DNA of 64,000 nt from Hydra vulgaris (GCF_038396675.1 NC_088933.1:33585001-33649000), one strand, 5' to 3'; counted from the first letter of the stretch, positions 1 through 14,503 are shown. The notes: generated by a model not told the origin, from the letters alone. Program-made: numbers and translations.

Positions 1-130
1 TTAAAGATGTCTTAAAAAGACGTATTTAGGACGTCTGATATAGACTTCATTAAATCTTTTACCTGAGACCAACTAAAGAAGTCTTATGGGCGCCTTGAGG
101 ACGTCAGCGTGCCTCATAAGCTTTTGAGGA
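1..130. repeat. ACGTC-rich repeat fragment
   Basis: Seen: several short AGACGT/GACGTCT words within about 120 bases, cut by the window edge. A similar cluster occurs at 2931-3040. Inferred: part of a dispersed non-autonomous element with repeated sub-motifs; no terminal repeats could be defined. Confidence 0.4.
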
Positions 131-570
131 ATAATTCAATTTTGACTATTTTTTCACCTTTAAAATACTTTATTGTATAAAAAGATAATTGTTTACGCTT
201 TCATTATAATATTATTTTGTATTGTTTTACTATATGAAATGAAAGATCTTTTAAAAATAAAATGTTTCAAACTAATAAAAAGAAAAAAGCTATCAACTAC
301 ATCAAAAGCATCTATGGAGGGTATTACTGCTTCCTAATTTAAGTTCCTTACATGATCAATGAAAAGACTTCATCAAAAGTAATACATAATCTATGGAAAG
401 CATTACTGCTTTTAAATTTAATTTCTAAGTAATAAATGGTTTTTACTGTTTATAATAAATATTTTCCTTTTCTTCTGATTATTTTTTTTTTATTTTTTTT
501 TTTTGTTATTCAAATTTATTTAGGTACCCCAATAAGTCCTTACAGTCTTATCACAGAGCAAAATATGACC
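131..570. other. AT-rich non-coding stretch
   Basis: No gene, RNA or defined repeat seen. There is one loose duplication of the phrase around 'catcaaaagcatctatgg' near 300 and 370. The short open frame over 436-666 is low-complexity poly-T translation and is not called. Confidence 0.5.
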
Positions 571-574
571 GATG

Positions 575-655
575 TCGCAAAACTTGCCCTGAGGTGGTGT
601 TTAAACCACGGATCTTTTGTGTCTGAGGCAAGGGCGCTATTACTGCGCAATTGTT
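575..655 (-). repeat. tRNA-derived SINE head
   Basis: Seen on the minus strand: an A-box-like TAGCGCCCTTG (about 629-639) followed at tRNA-like spacing by a B-box-like GGTTTAAACACC (596-607). Known: this layout is the internal RNA polymerase III promoter of tRNA-derived SINEs. The box sequences have drifted and no clean cloverleaf is evident, so this is a decayed SINE rather than a functional tRNA. The body and tail could not be delimited. Confidence 0.5.
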
Positions 656-659
656 GTAT

Positions 660-1835
660 AATTTAAACCATTGCTTATTTAAACTAATATAAAGCTTATT
701 TTAACTGATCATTATTAAAGAAGACATTCTTTTTTATGAGTTGTTTTTTATTAATATAAAGTTCTTTAAAACATGTTTCTTTAATATAATTCCTTAAGAT
801 ATATGCGTTTTCTCTTTAAGATTTAAGGTATTCGAGATTTAAGTAATATTGTTAAATAAAACAACTTTTTCTTAAACTTGATTTTTCTAAATTTTTTTAA
901 ACATTTTAGATTGTTGCAAACCTTTTATGTTTAGTAAAAAAGTTATGATAAAGGTATGTGCTAAAAAATATACAAAAATGATTGGCTTGACAAACTCTTT
1001 GTAGTTTAAAAATTTAAAGTTTTTAACAACTTTTTAAAGTTTTTAAGAATTTTATTGAAATCAAAAAAAAAATCTTTAAAAGTTCAATAATAGTATTTTT
1101 TTTTTATTTTTAGTCAATGTTAAAACTCAAATAAACTTTGATTTTTAACATATAAAGCTTTAGTAAAATAAGTAATAATACATACATAACAAAAAAAGAG
1201 ATTATTTTATTTATCTACACAAACAACAAAAATATGGTCGAGACAAAAAGTCATAAAAGCTTGTTTTTATTTGAAAGTTTGACGTTTCTAGAATAAACTT
1301 TAAATTCTATTCTTGAGAAACCCTTCGCTTGAATTTAGATATTACGGTTGTAATGATAAACTACATGAAGTGTGTTGTGGATATAAACTATAAACAGTAT
1401 GTTTCAACTGATTCCAGTGAAAACAAAAATACTATATATAAACATATATTAACCATAGTTAACATTTGTTTGCATTAAATTTAAAGTTAAATTTACATTT
1501 TTAAATGAAAGTTATAACTACAACTTACTTTGAATTTAAAAATGTATCAAAAAATGCATAAAGAATTAGGCTTTTTTTTTTTTAATTTCGGCCTTAGGCT
1601 CAAAATAATTTTTACAACCCATTTCAACAACGAGAGTTTTAGAAAACCTTTTAGTATTTGTAATCAAAAACCGCTAAATGAAATATGTATACATTATTAA
1701 TAAATTGTTTATTTAACTAACAATACTATAATAACTAAATTAACTTTGGTTTGGCGGTAGAAGTGGTTAATTTAAAACATTTCTTCTGAATTTAAATGTC
1801 ACATAAATTTTAGTCCAGAAAATCTTATTATCGTA
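660..1835. other. AT-rich non-coding stretch
   Basis: Nothing recognisable beyond poly-A/T runs and weak local repeats. Confidence 0.5.
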
Positions 1836-1839
1836 TTTT

Positions 1840-2060
1840 TAAAATTGGAACCAAAACCTTGGAACACAAACTTGATTTAATAATTTCCAATACAAGAGGT
1901 CATCATATGAGGTTTTATAGACAGTTATTAAAAAAATCCAAAGAGATGCCATTTCATATCAAAACGTGTTATTAACTGGAATAACTTACTTGAAAATATT
2001 GTTGATTCTAAAACACTTAAGTAGTTAAATCAAAGTTGGACTTATTTTTAACATAAATTG
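1840..2060 (+). pseudogene. LINE (CR1/L2-like) C-terminal tail remnant
   Basis: Seen: a decayed reading containing NTRGHHMRFYRQL, then in another frame RVINWNNLLENIVDSKTLK, a stop, and LNQSWTYF. Known: the block 'TRG ... R..N.WN.LP ... F...LD' is the region after the reverse transcriptase and thumb of many CR1/L2 LINE ORF2 proteins. At least one frameshift and one in-frame stop are present, and nothing of the reverse transcriptase precedes it. Inferred: a 5'-truncated, old LINE insertion. Confidence 0.5.
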
Positions 2061-2930
2061 GCTGTTAAAGTCTAGATTACCTTGACTCCGTACATTGTTA
2101 TTGTATATATACACAGTTATTTAAATATATAAACAAATAAAGAAAAATACCTAAGAAAAAATATAATTGAATTCGTCAACGAGATTCAGCGATCAATTTT
2201 TCTTGTTATTTCTTTGGGTCAGTAGAGCATGATATAAATTCTATTTTAATTTAAAATGTTTCAATTGTTTGTTTTAAATATTAAAAAATGCAGCAGAAAC
2301 TGAACTTTTTACTTTGTTGGAGTATTTATTTTTATTCAATCATTTTACAAGAAGTTTCATATGCCAAAAAAAAAGCAAAAAAAATCAACCACATTTTTCT
2401 AGATTAAATTTTTTCTGAAAAATGTTGCAATATATAGAAAAGATATTTTGAATGTGTAATCATCTTAAAATAAAAACATTCAACTAGATAAAGACGGACT
2501 CTAATTGCAATAGTCGACTGTAGATACTGCTGCACATGTGTCATTTATGTTGACTTTATACTTATAATTTAAATAACCTAACAGTTTTTGTTAGAAAAAA
2601 TTTAGACATTTGTAAATTTATATTTCAATTTAAGCCTTTGATGGAATTTGAAAAGCAGATTTTTTGACTTCTAAGACCGTATCTCATAAACGCATTTATA
2701 AAATAGCTGTGTTTTTTTATATATAATAGTTTTAAGCTGTTGGCTAAAAATTATGGTAAAACGGACAAATTGATTTGTTTAATGTTTAGATATTATCAAA
2801 TTCAACTGTTTTTTTTTTTCATAATAAAAATTTATGTTTACATTTGTATGAAGGTATGTACTTTGCAAACCTATAATCTTAATTTTTTGACAGTGGTGAC
2901 TCATATTCTGATTGATATCATCCAAACAAA
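2061..2930. other. AT-rich non-coding stretch
   Basis: No gene or defined repeat seen. Confidence 0.5.
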
Positions 2931-3040
2931 CATGTGGTCTAAAAGAGACGTCTTTTATGCGTATAAAAAACGTCTAATACGTTTAAAATACATATTAAAA
3001 ACGTCTTTTTTAATCTTAATGTTTGCTGGGATGTCAAAAT
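2931..3040. repeat. ACGTC-rich repeat, second copy
   Basis: Seen: AGACGTCTTTTATGCG, AACGTCTAATACG and AACGTCTTTTTTAAT in about 80 bases, followed by TGTTTGCTGGGATG. It resembles the cluster at 1-130. The open frame 2740-3084 running through it has no recognisable domain and is probably chance. Confidence 0.4.
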
Positions 3041-3350
3041 TAAACCATATAATTAATTATACTCGGGCAAAAAATTATGAATAATTAAAAACAACGTATA
3101 GTGATATATTAATTATTAAAGAAACATATATATCTATAAATATATCTATAAAAAGTAAAATTAAACTTATTATTATTTTTATTTTATTACTTACAAGTAG
3201 TTAATTATGTTAAATGAAATATGTAATAATATTTTATGATTATTTAGACTTGAGTAAAATTAACTGTTAATAGTTATTAAAAAAAAGTAATAAAAAGAAT
3301 TTTCTCTACTCCAAAAAAAAAAAAAAAAAAAATTAATAAAAATATAAGGT
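3041..3350. other. AT-rich non-coding stretch with partial duplication
   Basis: About 45 bases at 3079-3124 (AATTAAAAACAACGTATAG onward) reappear, diverged, at 3706-3753, so this belongs to the duplicated tract that follows. Poly-A at 3313-3330. Confidence 0.4.
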
Positions 3351-3354
3351 AAAA

Positions 3355-3720
3355 AACTTGTTATTAACTATAATTAATAGTGAATTTTGGAAATGACATA
3401 AATATGGGACGATATAAATACGCATTCATAAAAATTTTATATAATTGGAACAAGTGTGCCGAGTTATTAAACAAAAGCTTATTAATTAATCCTTATACGA
3501 AACCAATCCCAAACCTCCCGAAGGTCACGCATTTCTAAACATGCCGAAGGGCGTGAATTGTGATTTTACTTCAAGTTATCGATGCATTCAAGGAATATTA
3601 ACCCATTTTTTCGAATAAAAATTTTTTTTTTTTATTTAATATATGTATATTTTTTCATCAAAAAGTATGATATGAAGTTTTTATTTCATAAAGATGCAAT
3701 TTTTAACAATAATTAAAAGC
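3355..3720. repeat. Direct repeat unit A (about 0.36 kb)
   Basis: Seen: this stretch matches 4133-4485 in the same orientation over about 350 bases, starting at ACTTGTTAT and ending near the phrase 'catcaaaaagtatga'. The copies differ by scattered substitutions and small indels. The minus-strand frame encoding FLECIDNLK...NHNSRPSACLEM is broken here by a stop (K*NH), but is open in unit B. Confidence 0.75.
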
Positions 3721-4132
3721 AAAGTTTAGTGATATATTAGTTATTAAATAAACAAATGGTGGAAAATTGTTTTTAAAAGTTTAAAGGATTATGTAGTATT
3801 TATATTTTTCACAGCAACGAATATAGCTCTCACAATTTATATTTATTCAAAAAAAAAAAATCTTTAGGTTACCTATAACTGAACCAATAAACTGCGATAA
3901 TCTCTTTTCTTTGCACTTTTTATTATTTAAAAACAGTTAAATGTAAGATATGCTAAACCAATTTTTTTTTTAAAACTGGATTTTATTTAAAACAACTTTT
4001 TTTTTATTTAAACCATATTTTGTTTAACATAAACAAATAAAAGCTATTCAATAATTACGAACAAAACCGAAAGTTTATAGAATATTTGAACTTTCATCAA
4101 ACAGTGATGAACTTTTACTATATAAGATAAAA

Positions 4133-4485
4133 ACTTGTTATCACCTATAATTAATAGTGAAATTTGGAAATGACATATATACAGAACGATATAAAAACGC
4201 ATTCATAAAAAATTTTATATAATAGGAACGAGTGTGTCGAGTTATTAAACGAAAGCTTATTTTTTAATCCTTTTACGAAACCAATCCCAGGCCTCCCGAA
4301 GGTCATGCATTTCTAAACATGCCGAAGGGCGTGCATTGTGATTTTGCTTCAAGTTATCGATGCATTCAAGGAATATTACCCGTTTTTTCGAATAAAAAAA
4401 TATTTTTTTTAATTCAATATATGTATATTTTTTCATCAAAAAGTATGACATGAACTTTTTATTTCAAAAAGATGCAATTTTTAAC
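4133..4485. repeat. Direct repeat unit B, with a conserved minus-strand peptide frame
   Basis: Second copy of the 3355-3720 unit. On the minus strand 4257-4451 is open for 64 codons and contains NHNARPSACLEMHDLREAW. The peptide is largely kept in the other copy except for one stop. I do not recognise it. Inferred: it may be the last coding exon of an unidentified mobile element; selection cannot be shown from two copies. Confidence 0.65.
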
Positions 4486-4489
4486 ATAA

Positions 4490-5530
4490 AGTAACTTAGT
4501 TCATAAAGTATTCAAGATGAGTTTGATCAATTTTATTTTATATAAAAGAACGTCTTAGTGTTTGATTTCAATGAATGTAACATGAAATTTAAAGTTAAAA
4601 TTTAAGTAAAAATTTAACTGAGAATTTAAGTAAAAGTTTAAGTGAAAGTTTAAGTGAAAATTTAAGTCAAAATTTAAAATAAAATTTTTAGTTAGAAAAG
4701 TATACTTAATGCAACTAAGACAAAGAACCGTAGTCAAAATAATAGATAGTCTGGTATGTTGGTCCGTTTTTGCAAGATTCTATCATTTTTAAATAAAAAA
4801 AGTTGAGGTTTTGATTTTATGTTAAATTAATAGTTTATTTATTGTGCCCCATTACAAAAATCTGGAAAATGGCGAACTTAACACTACGGTTTATCTATTA
4901 TTTCAAATTAGATCAGGAATCAGATTCTTTTTTTAAAACATAAGTTTTTCAATAATGTCGGGTTTTTTTTCTTATATAAACTAAAAGTAAAAAAGCTTCA
5001 ACCAAATTTAATTCCTCATGTGTATGATATATTGTCGGAACATAAATTAAAATGCCACGTAACAAAGTAGCATTCAAATAGTGTTTCTTTAACACAGTAA
5101 ATGAATGCATAAACTGAGGTTAAGCAAACATGTTCTACAAATAAGTTCATGAATTTTAAATAAAAAACATTCTTATTGTTATAAACGGTCTTTCCTGTTT
5201 TCCATATATCAGAGATAAGTTTTAAAGTACATACTCTTAGAAGATGATAAGAAGCTATCATTCGAGTTGCTAAAAAGAAGATATAAAGGTTAATTATTGT
5301 GAAGTTGACGCTTTTTTATTCAAAATTTTATTAAGTTGCAGGTCAGAATAGATTTTTTTCACAGGTCCTTACTTGTAAAATATAACCTTGCTAATCATAT
5401 TTAGAAAACAAGAAAAGATTTATTGAATATCGTGTTGTATACGTATTTAGTACTATTTATTGAAGAACACATTATTCAAAAAAATACCGAAGTTGAAAAA
5501 CACTCTTAATTGTGTTGGATGGAAAAATTA
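4490..5530. other. AT-rich non-coding stretch
   Basis: Mostly unique. A low-complexity tract at 4595-4680 alternates 'aatttaagt' and 'gtttaagtg' units. No supported gene. Confidence 0.5.
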
Positions 5531-5536
5531 TTGAAT

Positions 5537-5580
5537 AAATAAATATTTATTCTACAAATAAATATTTATTCTACAAATAA
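5537..5580. repeat. 19 bp tandem duplication
   Basis: AAATAAATATTTATTCTAC occurs twice back to back (5537-5555, 5556-5574) and a third copy begins. Confidence 0.8.
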
Positions 5581-5589
5581 ATCAACTAA

Positions 5590-6665
5590 AAGTTCATTTG
5601 AAAATTAGTTGCTTATTGATAGCAAAATTGTTTTAAGGTATTGAGGTTTATCTTACTTTTCAAAATATTGATGATTTAATTTTACGTAGATATAAAGAAG
5701 TGTCTCTCAATCTTCTAGACCATCTTTAACCACTTTATTTTTGTCTTCTCACATTATCTTATTTAATGGTGCTCGTAAACTTGCATAAAATCAAGTCTAT
5801 AATGAAAAAAAAACACTTGTTCAGAAAATAAATTAAGAAAAGGTCTTTAAAATACACTAAATAAATATTAAACATTTAATAAAGGTTAAATACAAGTTAA
5901 GTCATGGTTTAGCTCTTGTATTTCAAATCAGTTTTGTTAGAAATTTAAAAACTGTCAGGCATCCGTGTCTATTCTTTTGATGAAATTTTAAATAAGGTTA
6001 CTTCTAAAATATTCACATCAAAAATCTTCTAAAATGAGTATTTATATTAGATTCTCGGATGTTGTGATAAATCGTGTAAGTGTTCGTTACTTTGGATTAA
6101 GTTTCTTAGGTCATGCAATACACCTAGACTTATTAACTCATTTTATAGGTATTATTAAAAATTTTAAATTAAAAACGCTATAACAAATATTAATGGATAG
6201 TCCCAACTGTTAATCTAAAATTTTTCGATAAATTCAGTACAAGTTTGGCTGAACCTATTTTACATTCTGTTATTAGCGTTGGAACTTGAAGTTTCTATAT
6301 TGCCCATGGCAGTTTAAAAGAGAGGCTGTCACAGAATGCAATCTAAAAAAAGGTTTTGAATTCTGCCAATTATATTTTGAATGATAGTCTTGCAAAGAGA
6401 GAAGACTATAACTATGTTACTGGTTCTTTTTTCTATCCTCTTAACTTCTGCTTAACAAGGTCACTACTTCTACTGTACTAGCTTCATTTGAAACATATGT
6501 TTACATGCTTAAGACATTCAATTTTTCACATGACATTAAGTTACTGCATTTATAGTAAGAGCGACAACACTCCTTGTGAAACATCTGACTAGCTGACTAA
6601 TGCAAAAGTATTGGCAAGAGAACCAATATGACTAGGTATAATTCATAATGCTTCTAAATAATATT
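5590..6665. other. AT-rich stretch, possible decayed transposon sequence
   Basis: No clean reading frame. Fragments such as FLGHAIHLDLLTHF (about 6100) hint at eroded retroelement coding sequence but cannot be assigned. Confidence 0.35.
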
Positions 6666-6669
6666 TGAT

Positions 6670-6850
6670 TTAAATTTTAGCTAGGTTGAAAACAAGAAGG
6701 TTGTTAACAGATGGATTGAAGTTTAGAAAAGTTTATTTTCTTTCTGGAATGCTTTACCTAAATCCAAATAACCAAAATGTGAAAGATTTAAAACATTAAA
6801 ATGGCTTTTCAAGATAGCTTAACGCTTCCCAAGTTATATTTCTTTTCTTA
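6670..6850 (+). pseudogene. Possible LINE tail remnant
   Basis: Seen: a broken translation with FSFWNALPKS followed by CERFKTLKWLFK, which fits the 'WN.LP ... FK..L...L' block near the C terminus of CR1/L2 ORF2 proteins. Several stops are present and no upstream reverse transcriptase is visible. The assignment rests on one short motif. Confidence 0.35.
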
Positions 6851-7129
6851 TATTGCAAATATAGTTGAGCCTTTTCTGAACAAACACCTGATAGACTAGT
6901 CAACGGTTACTTTTTTATACTTTGATGTGAAGGAAATAATAATAAATTTGCTTGAAGTTATCGCAAAACCAGATGTCCTTGAAAAATGAAAAAGCTTTTG
7001 AAAAATCAGGAATCTTTAAATAATAACCTGTGGCCTGATGAAAAGCCTAACTCAGGAATTCCAATTTCAAAAGAACTAAATTGTCTAAAAAATAACATTT
7101 TGGAATAATAACATTGAATTATTCATTGA

Positions 7130-7530
7130 TAAGAGCATCTAATATCTTTGACCCCAATGTCTTGATGAATTTGACAAAGCAAAAATTGGTTGATCGTTTG
7201 AAAACTTTACTTGTGTACTTAAAAATTTAAGAATTTTATCACCACAGCAATGTGACTTGCTGCTCTCTCGGTTTAAAGATTTTAAGCATTATGAATTCAA
7301 AGCCATAAAGCAAGAATCTTTTATTTTAAGTTTAATCATCCAAAAGATCATGCTGATTTTTGTTTTTAACGTGCTCAAGTCAGTAATTACATTGAATTGT
7401 CTTTTGTCATTAAATCAATACTAACACTTAGACATGGCCAGGCTGCTGTTGAGCATGATTTTTGCACAAATAACTCCTCTGTTAAAACGAGCAAAACTCC
7501 TTCAAGTATTATCTTCCGGAGAATCGTAAA
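7130..7530 (+). pseudogene. Decayed transposon-type protein with HGQAAVE motif
   Basis: Seen: a fragment LSPQQCDLLLSRFKDF (about 7235-7285), then in a shifted frame NYIELSFVIKSILTLRHGQ and AAVEHDFCTNNSSVKTS (about 7385-7490). Known, from memory and not searched: an 'SHGQA.VERGFS' motif recurs in uncharacterised high-copy proteins of cnidarians and molluscs, where it behaves like the C-terminal part of a transposon-encoded protein. Stops and frameshifts make this a relic. It lies immediately upstream of a mariner-like remnant, but the two are probably separate insertions. Confidence 0.45.
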
Positions 7531-7833
7531 GGATCATCAAATAACCATCATTTAAAACGGCACACAGTCCAAATCACAGCATCAATAGTCAAAACTTTTT
7601 AATGAACCCATTAAAAATATATAATTGGGTTGGATTATCCTAAAGAGGAGAAAGTGAATAAAAAGTATGAACAAAAAGCGGAGCAGATTACAGCCAACAT
7701 CAAAAATTAAATCAAAAAGTTAAGGCCAAAAACCCAGATCAACTGCTTAAGATAAAATTGTAAAAATGGAGAGTGGATCTCTAAAAAAAGAAAAGTTGGG
7801 AGTGGTCGCATTGCTAAGGTAGTTACTAAATAA

Positions 7834-8455
7834 AATATTTCAAAGATTGCTGCATTTTTTGAAAATAAGTCAGGGTGCTCCCAAAAGAAAGTAGCTCAAG
7901 TTTTTAACTGTAGTCAAACTCGATTTTCCCAAGTATTAAAAACAATGAATAACATTCGAACTTTAAAAAAAACAAATCGTCCTTATCGTAGCAATCTGCA
8001 GAAGAAAGCTATGCGTCTTAAATGTCGTAAATTGTACGAAAATTATAAAAACTTGGATTTTGTTATGCATGATGAAAAATATTTTACCTTAAACAATAGC
8101 ACATTAGCTGGTAATGATAGAACATATGCCGCTAATCCTTCTCAATGTTCTGACCAAGTAAGATACAATTTGCGTAAAAAGTACGAGGACAAATTCTTAG
8201 TTTCTTGATGCATTGGCCCCTGTGAAATAAGCCCTCTTTATATTCATCACAGTAAGCAGGCAATCAACCAGTACACTTATAAAGAGATACTAGAAAAAAC
8301 TTTACTTCCTCTAGTATCAGAATATTATTAAAAAGACAATAAGTTTATCTTCTGTCCTAATTTAGCTCGATCACATTACGAATAAGTCGGTCATCAACTT
8401 TTTAAAATTGAAAAAAATCAAAATTGTACCCAAAAATATAAACCCAGCTAACTGA
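7834..8455 (+). pseudogene. Mariner/Tc1-like transposase remnant, truncated
   Basis: Seen: an N-terminal helix-turn-helix-like stretch (KIAAFFENKSGCSQKKVAQV, about 7842-7900), then MHDEKYFTL with the first catalytic Asp (about 8065). KQAINQYTYKEILEK and LLPLVSEYY follow, then CPNLARSHYE, where family members usually read P-D-x-A-S-S-H; the second catalytic Asp therefore appears replaced by Asn. The reading stops at TGA 8206-8208, again near 8328, and ends at KYKPS/NPAN. The third acidic residue, expected about 15 residues later, is missing because a fold-back element begins at about 8452. Known: DDE/D transposase of the IS630-Tc1-mariner group. Inferred: dead, then disrupted further by the inserted element. 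Confidence 0.75.
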
Positions 8456-8903
8456 GGTTTTGAAAAAAAATTGCGATGATTAGAGGCGGGGAACAAAATA
8501 GCCCCAAAACTTTTGCAACAACTGCCCCAAACGTGAGAGCAACAATCTGATAAAATATTTTATGTACTTTTCTTAGCTAGACTTATATTCATTGATAATT
8601 TTTAAGTTTCATAGTATTATAAGTTTTATAGTAGTTTCTCTGAGCGTTCAAAAATTATGACCATATAAAGTTTAAACCCCCTCAATTTGACGAGGTTGTA
8701 ATTTTTATATGGTCATAATTTTTGAACGCTGAGAGATAATACTTTGCAACTTAAAAATTATTGATGAATTTAAATCTAATTGAGAACAGTACAAAAAATA
8801 TTTCACCAACTTATTGCTCTCACGTTTGGGGCAGGTGTTGCAAAAATTTTTGGGCTTTTTTGATCCCAGCCTCCAACCATCGCAATTTTTTGCAAACCCT
8901 CAT
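8452..8903. mobile_element. Fold-back MITE, about 0.45 kb
   Basis: Seen: the left half (8455-8685) and right half (8705-8900) are diverged reverse complements over nearly their full length. Shared blocks include TTGCGATG, TTTTTGCAACA, TGCCCCAAACGTGAGAGCAA and GCGTTCAAAAATTATGACCA. The centre is about 25 bases (TTTAAACCCCCTCAATTTGA). It has no coding capacity. Inferred: a non-autonomous hairpin element inserted into the mariner-like transposase just upstream; the target duplication is unclear. Confidence 0.85.
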
Positions 8904-8983
8904 TATTTGATATAAGTATAAACATATAAATGTTTGGAGTTGGCTCCATATCAGGAAGTTAGCTATCTCAAAGATCAAAAAAT

Positions 8984-8999
8984 GCTAGATCCGCCACTG
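8984..8999 (-). repeat. hAT-like terminal sequence
   Basis: The minus-strand reading ending at 8999 begins CAGTGGCGGATCTAGC. Known: CAGTGGCGGAT(C)C-type ends are common hAT termini. No partner end or transposase could be linked to it. Confidence 0.35.
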
Positions 9000-9645
9000 T
9001 TATACAAACATATTAACAATTGAAATACTAAATAATAAAACTTATTAGTTCTCAAAATATTAATTTTTAAATTTTGTTCAAAATTTTATTTATGAGATGT
9101 TATAACTTTTTTGATTTGAAACGTCTGGTTTTTATCAACCACTATATAATATATTAGTTTTATATACCAATATGTAAAATTACTATTTCATATTATATCT
9201 TTAGTTATAGTATATTTTAACTAAAGATATATCAGTAGTTCTAACTTGTAAAACATTTCTTTTCAATACTTTGTTAAAAACATCATCGGAAGAACGTATC
9301 ACAAGTAAAAAACATTTATACTTTGCCGAGAAGTTTTAGAGCCCAATATGTAACAATTAAGACAAGGCATTTGCAAAAATCAAGGTTAAATTAACAACCC
9401 TCATGTAAATGTTCTTTTTAATGCGCCTTTGTTTATAAAATTGTGCACTAATTGGTAGACTGGTTTCTAAAAAAACGCTAACACTAAGATAAACGGCAGC
9501 GTTCTTAAACTTGCCAGACTATGTGTTTTTTGACTTCGAAATAACAAACTAACTAAAATAAATATAACCGATAAATTTAAAAATCTTTGATTGGTTGTGA
9601 GTGATATAACTTTTACAGTCTGAAGAAATTTAAAATACTTGATGT
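9000..9645. other. AT-rich non-coding stretch
   Basis: No gene seen. It contains the palindrome at 9194-9231. Confidence 0.5.
9194..9231. repeat. Perfect 14 bp palindrome, 10 bp loop
   Basis: TATATCTTTAGTTA (9194-9207) and its exact reverse complement (9218-9231). Confidence 0.85.
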
Positions 9646-9649
9646 TTCA

Positions 9650-9905
9650 TTTGGTTAGCAGACGTTAACATAACTCCAAAGTAGGTCGACTTTTTCGGCG
9701 GCCGTTAACTTATTTATTCGAGTTAATTCAAAACAGCGAATAAAGAAACGTGATATTACGAGGAAGGTTAGTGCTAAATAATGTCGTTCAAAAGGACATT
9801 TCCGATTTTACTAAAATCGCAGACCTAGAAAAATGTTAACGCATGCGTAATTTTGATGTATTTTAAAACGATATCAAAATTTAAAATTCACCTCGTGTTT
9901 ATCTT
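9650..9905. repeat. Dispersed 0.25 kb repeat, intact copy
   Basis: Seen: 9757-9905 is the reverse complement of 27255-27425 over about 150 bases (shared GTGCTAAATAATGTCGTTCA and AATGTTAACGCATGCGTAAT). Separately, 9652-9690 (GGTTAGCAGACGTTAACATA onward) is the reverse complement of 35018-35058. Here the two blocks lie next to each other; on the right they are about 7.6 kb apart. Inferred: one repeat family or a long terminal inverted repeat whose right copy was split by later insertions. No coding sequence. Confidence 0.7.
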
Positions 9906-10140
9906 AAAGCTTAAAGCTTAAAGTAAGGCTGATTTTATCTTAAAATACTTTAAACAAATTAGGCTTTTGTTGTTTGTTTTTGTTAGAAAGTTTGTTAAAA
10001 CAGTACTATCTTACATATTACTAACCAATATAATAATACTCCTAATATAATAATATTAGTAGTGTTACTTATTAATAATATTAGTATATTACTTATTAAT
10101 AACCAATATTATTACTTTTTTAATGTAGCTATCAATCAAT

Positions 10141-13255
<3,115 letters not shown>

Positions 13256-13259
13256 AAAT

Positions 13260-14005
13260 TAAGTGAGTTTTTTTAATGTCTTATTTTTTTGTTAACATTT
13301 GTAACCATAACCAACAATCGCTTCCGTAAAAAATACACATATTTTTAACCATTATGAACATTGTCTTCATGAGAGAAATAGATTATGTGGTTAAGATAAA
13401 AACAAAAAGAGTGAACAAGAGACTAATTGTATTAAATTGAGCTATTGGGCGGTCAGTTCATAATAGAGTATTGGTATATGCACTAAAATTTGCAAAAGAA
13501 TAAATAGCTGATTTTATACTTTATTGGGAATGCTTGTGCAGTATCTGAAGGTTTTTGAAAGTGTTTCATATTCTGATGAAATAAGAAATAATAAAACAAA
13601 AATTTGTTAAAATTCTCAGGTCCTATGGAGTAGCCAGTCTGTAATGCATGGTTTATGAAAAAAGATTAACATAAAGTTCTTTTTTTAAGACACAAGTGCA
13701 TATTAATCATGGTGAGAAACATCAAACCGGGAAAACACAGAAGCAAAGTGGTAAAATAATGATGACGGTGATGTTCTAGTTTTTAAAATGAAATTTTTAT
13801 GTGGAAAGTTATTTTACAAGAAGCCTCGCACATGTTTAAATCTGAACAAAGTTTATAAGCTATGGACTTGAATGTTACCTAAAAATAATAGTTTAAAACA
13901 GTATGTCTTAAACTATTATAACAATAGTTTAAGACAGTATGTCTTATACACATAACTTGTTGTATATCAAATAAAATAAGTAATTATATCAAATAAAATA
14001 AGTAA
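13260..14005. other. AT-rich non-coding stretch
   Basis: No gene seen. A 21 base duplication (TATATCAAATAAAATAAGTAA minus one base at each end) lies at about 13965-14008, next to the palindromes listed separately. Confidence 0.5.
13905..13935. repeat. 13 bp palindrome, 5 bp loop
   Basis: GTCTTAAACTATT (13905-13917) and its exact reverse complement (13923-13935). Confidence 0.85.
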
Positions 14006-14009
14006 TTAT

Positions 14010-14064
14010 AATGTAAACAATAGCAAGCTATCGTATCATACGATAGCTTGATATTGTTTACATT
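14010..14064. repeat. Near-perfect 27 bp palindrome, 1 bp loop
   Basis: The left arm runs AATGTAAACAATA-GC-AAGC and on to CTATCGTAT; the right arm mirrors it except for a two-base mismatch. The centre is a single base. Confidence 0.85.
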
Positions 14065-14452
14065 ATTTTATTATTGCTGTTTTAAATTCATTTCTAAAAC
14101 ACCTTACGGTATGTTGTTTTAAAAATAAATTTAATAAAGTTGACCTTTACACTTTGGTTTTGCAGTACTAAATCAATTAAGTTTTACAGTTGTAAATTCA
14201 TATATTTCATATAAATTCATATACTTTTTAGCATTTCATGTAAATTCATATACTTGACAATATTGATATAGCCTGGACAACAAAAACAAAGCATGCAAAA
14301 CCTACAATTTTATCAGTTTATATTAATGACATTCATTTTTTCAAAAAAATTTAAAGTTAAGGGACGTTTTTTGCAGTATTTTTGTATCTGATTTTTAAAC
14401 ATTTTAAAAGCCTAAATTTAACTTGCCGTGCATGGTCCATGCATGGGATTCA

Positions 14453-14503
14453 TTGGTTGATGACTGGCGCACCATCACGCTAGTGATGCTAGTCATCAAC
14501 CAA
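14453..14503. repeat. Palindrome within a GC-richer patch
   Basis: Outer arms TTGGTTGATGACT / AGTCATCAACCAA (13 bp), with an inner CATCACGCTAGTGATG palindrome. The flank holds CCATGCATGG, a phrase also present near 17130 with similar surroundings, so this may be a decayed short element. Confidence 0.75.

Noticed and set aside
436-666. 76-codon plus-strand frame
   Set aside because: Poly-T hydrophobic run followed by the antisense of a SINE head.
8452-8903. Counting this hairpin with the tight palindromes
   Set aside because: Arms are long, diverged and element-like; it behaves as a MITE, not a local fold-back mutation.
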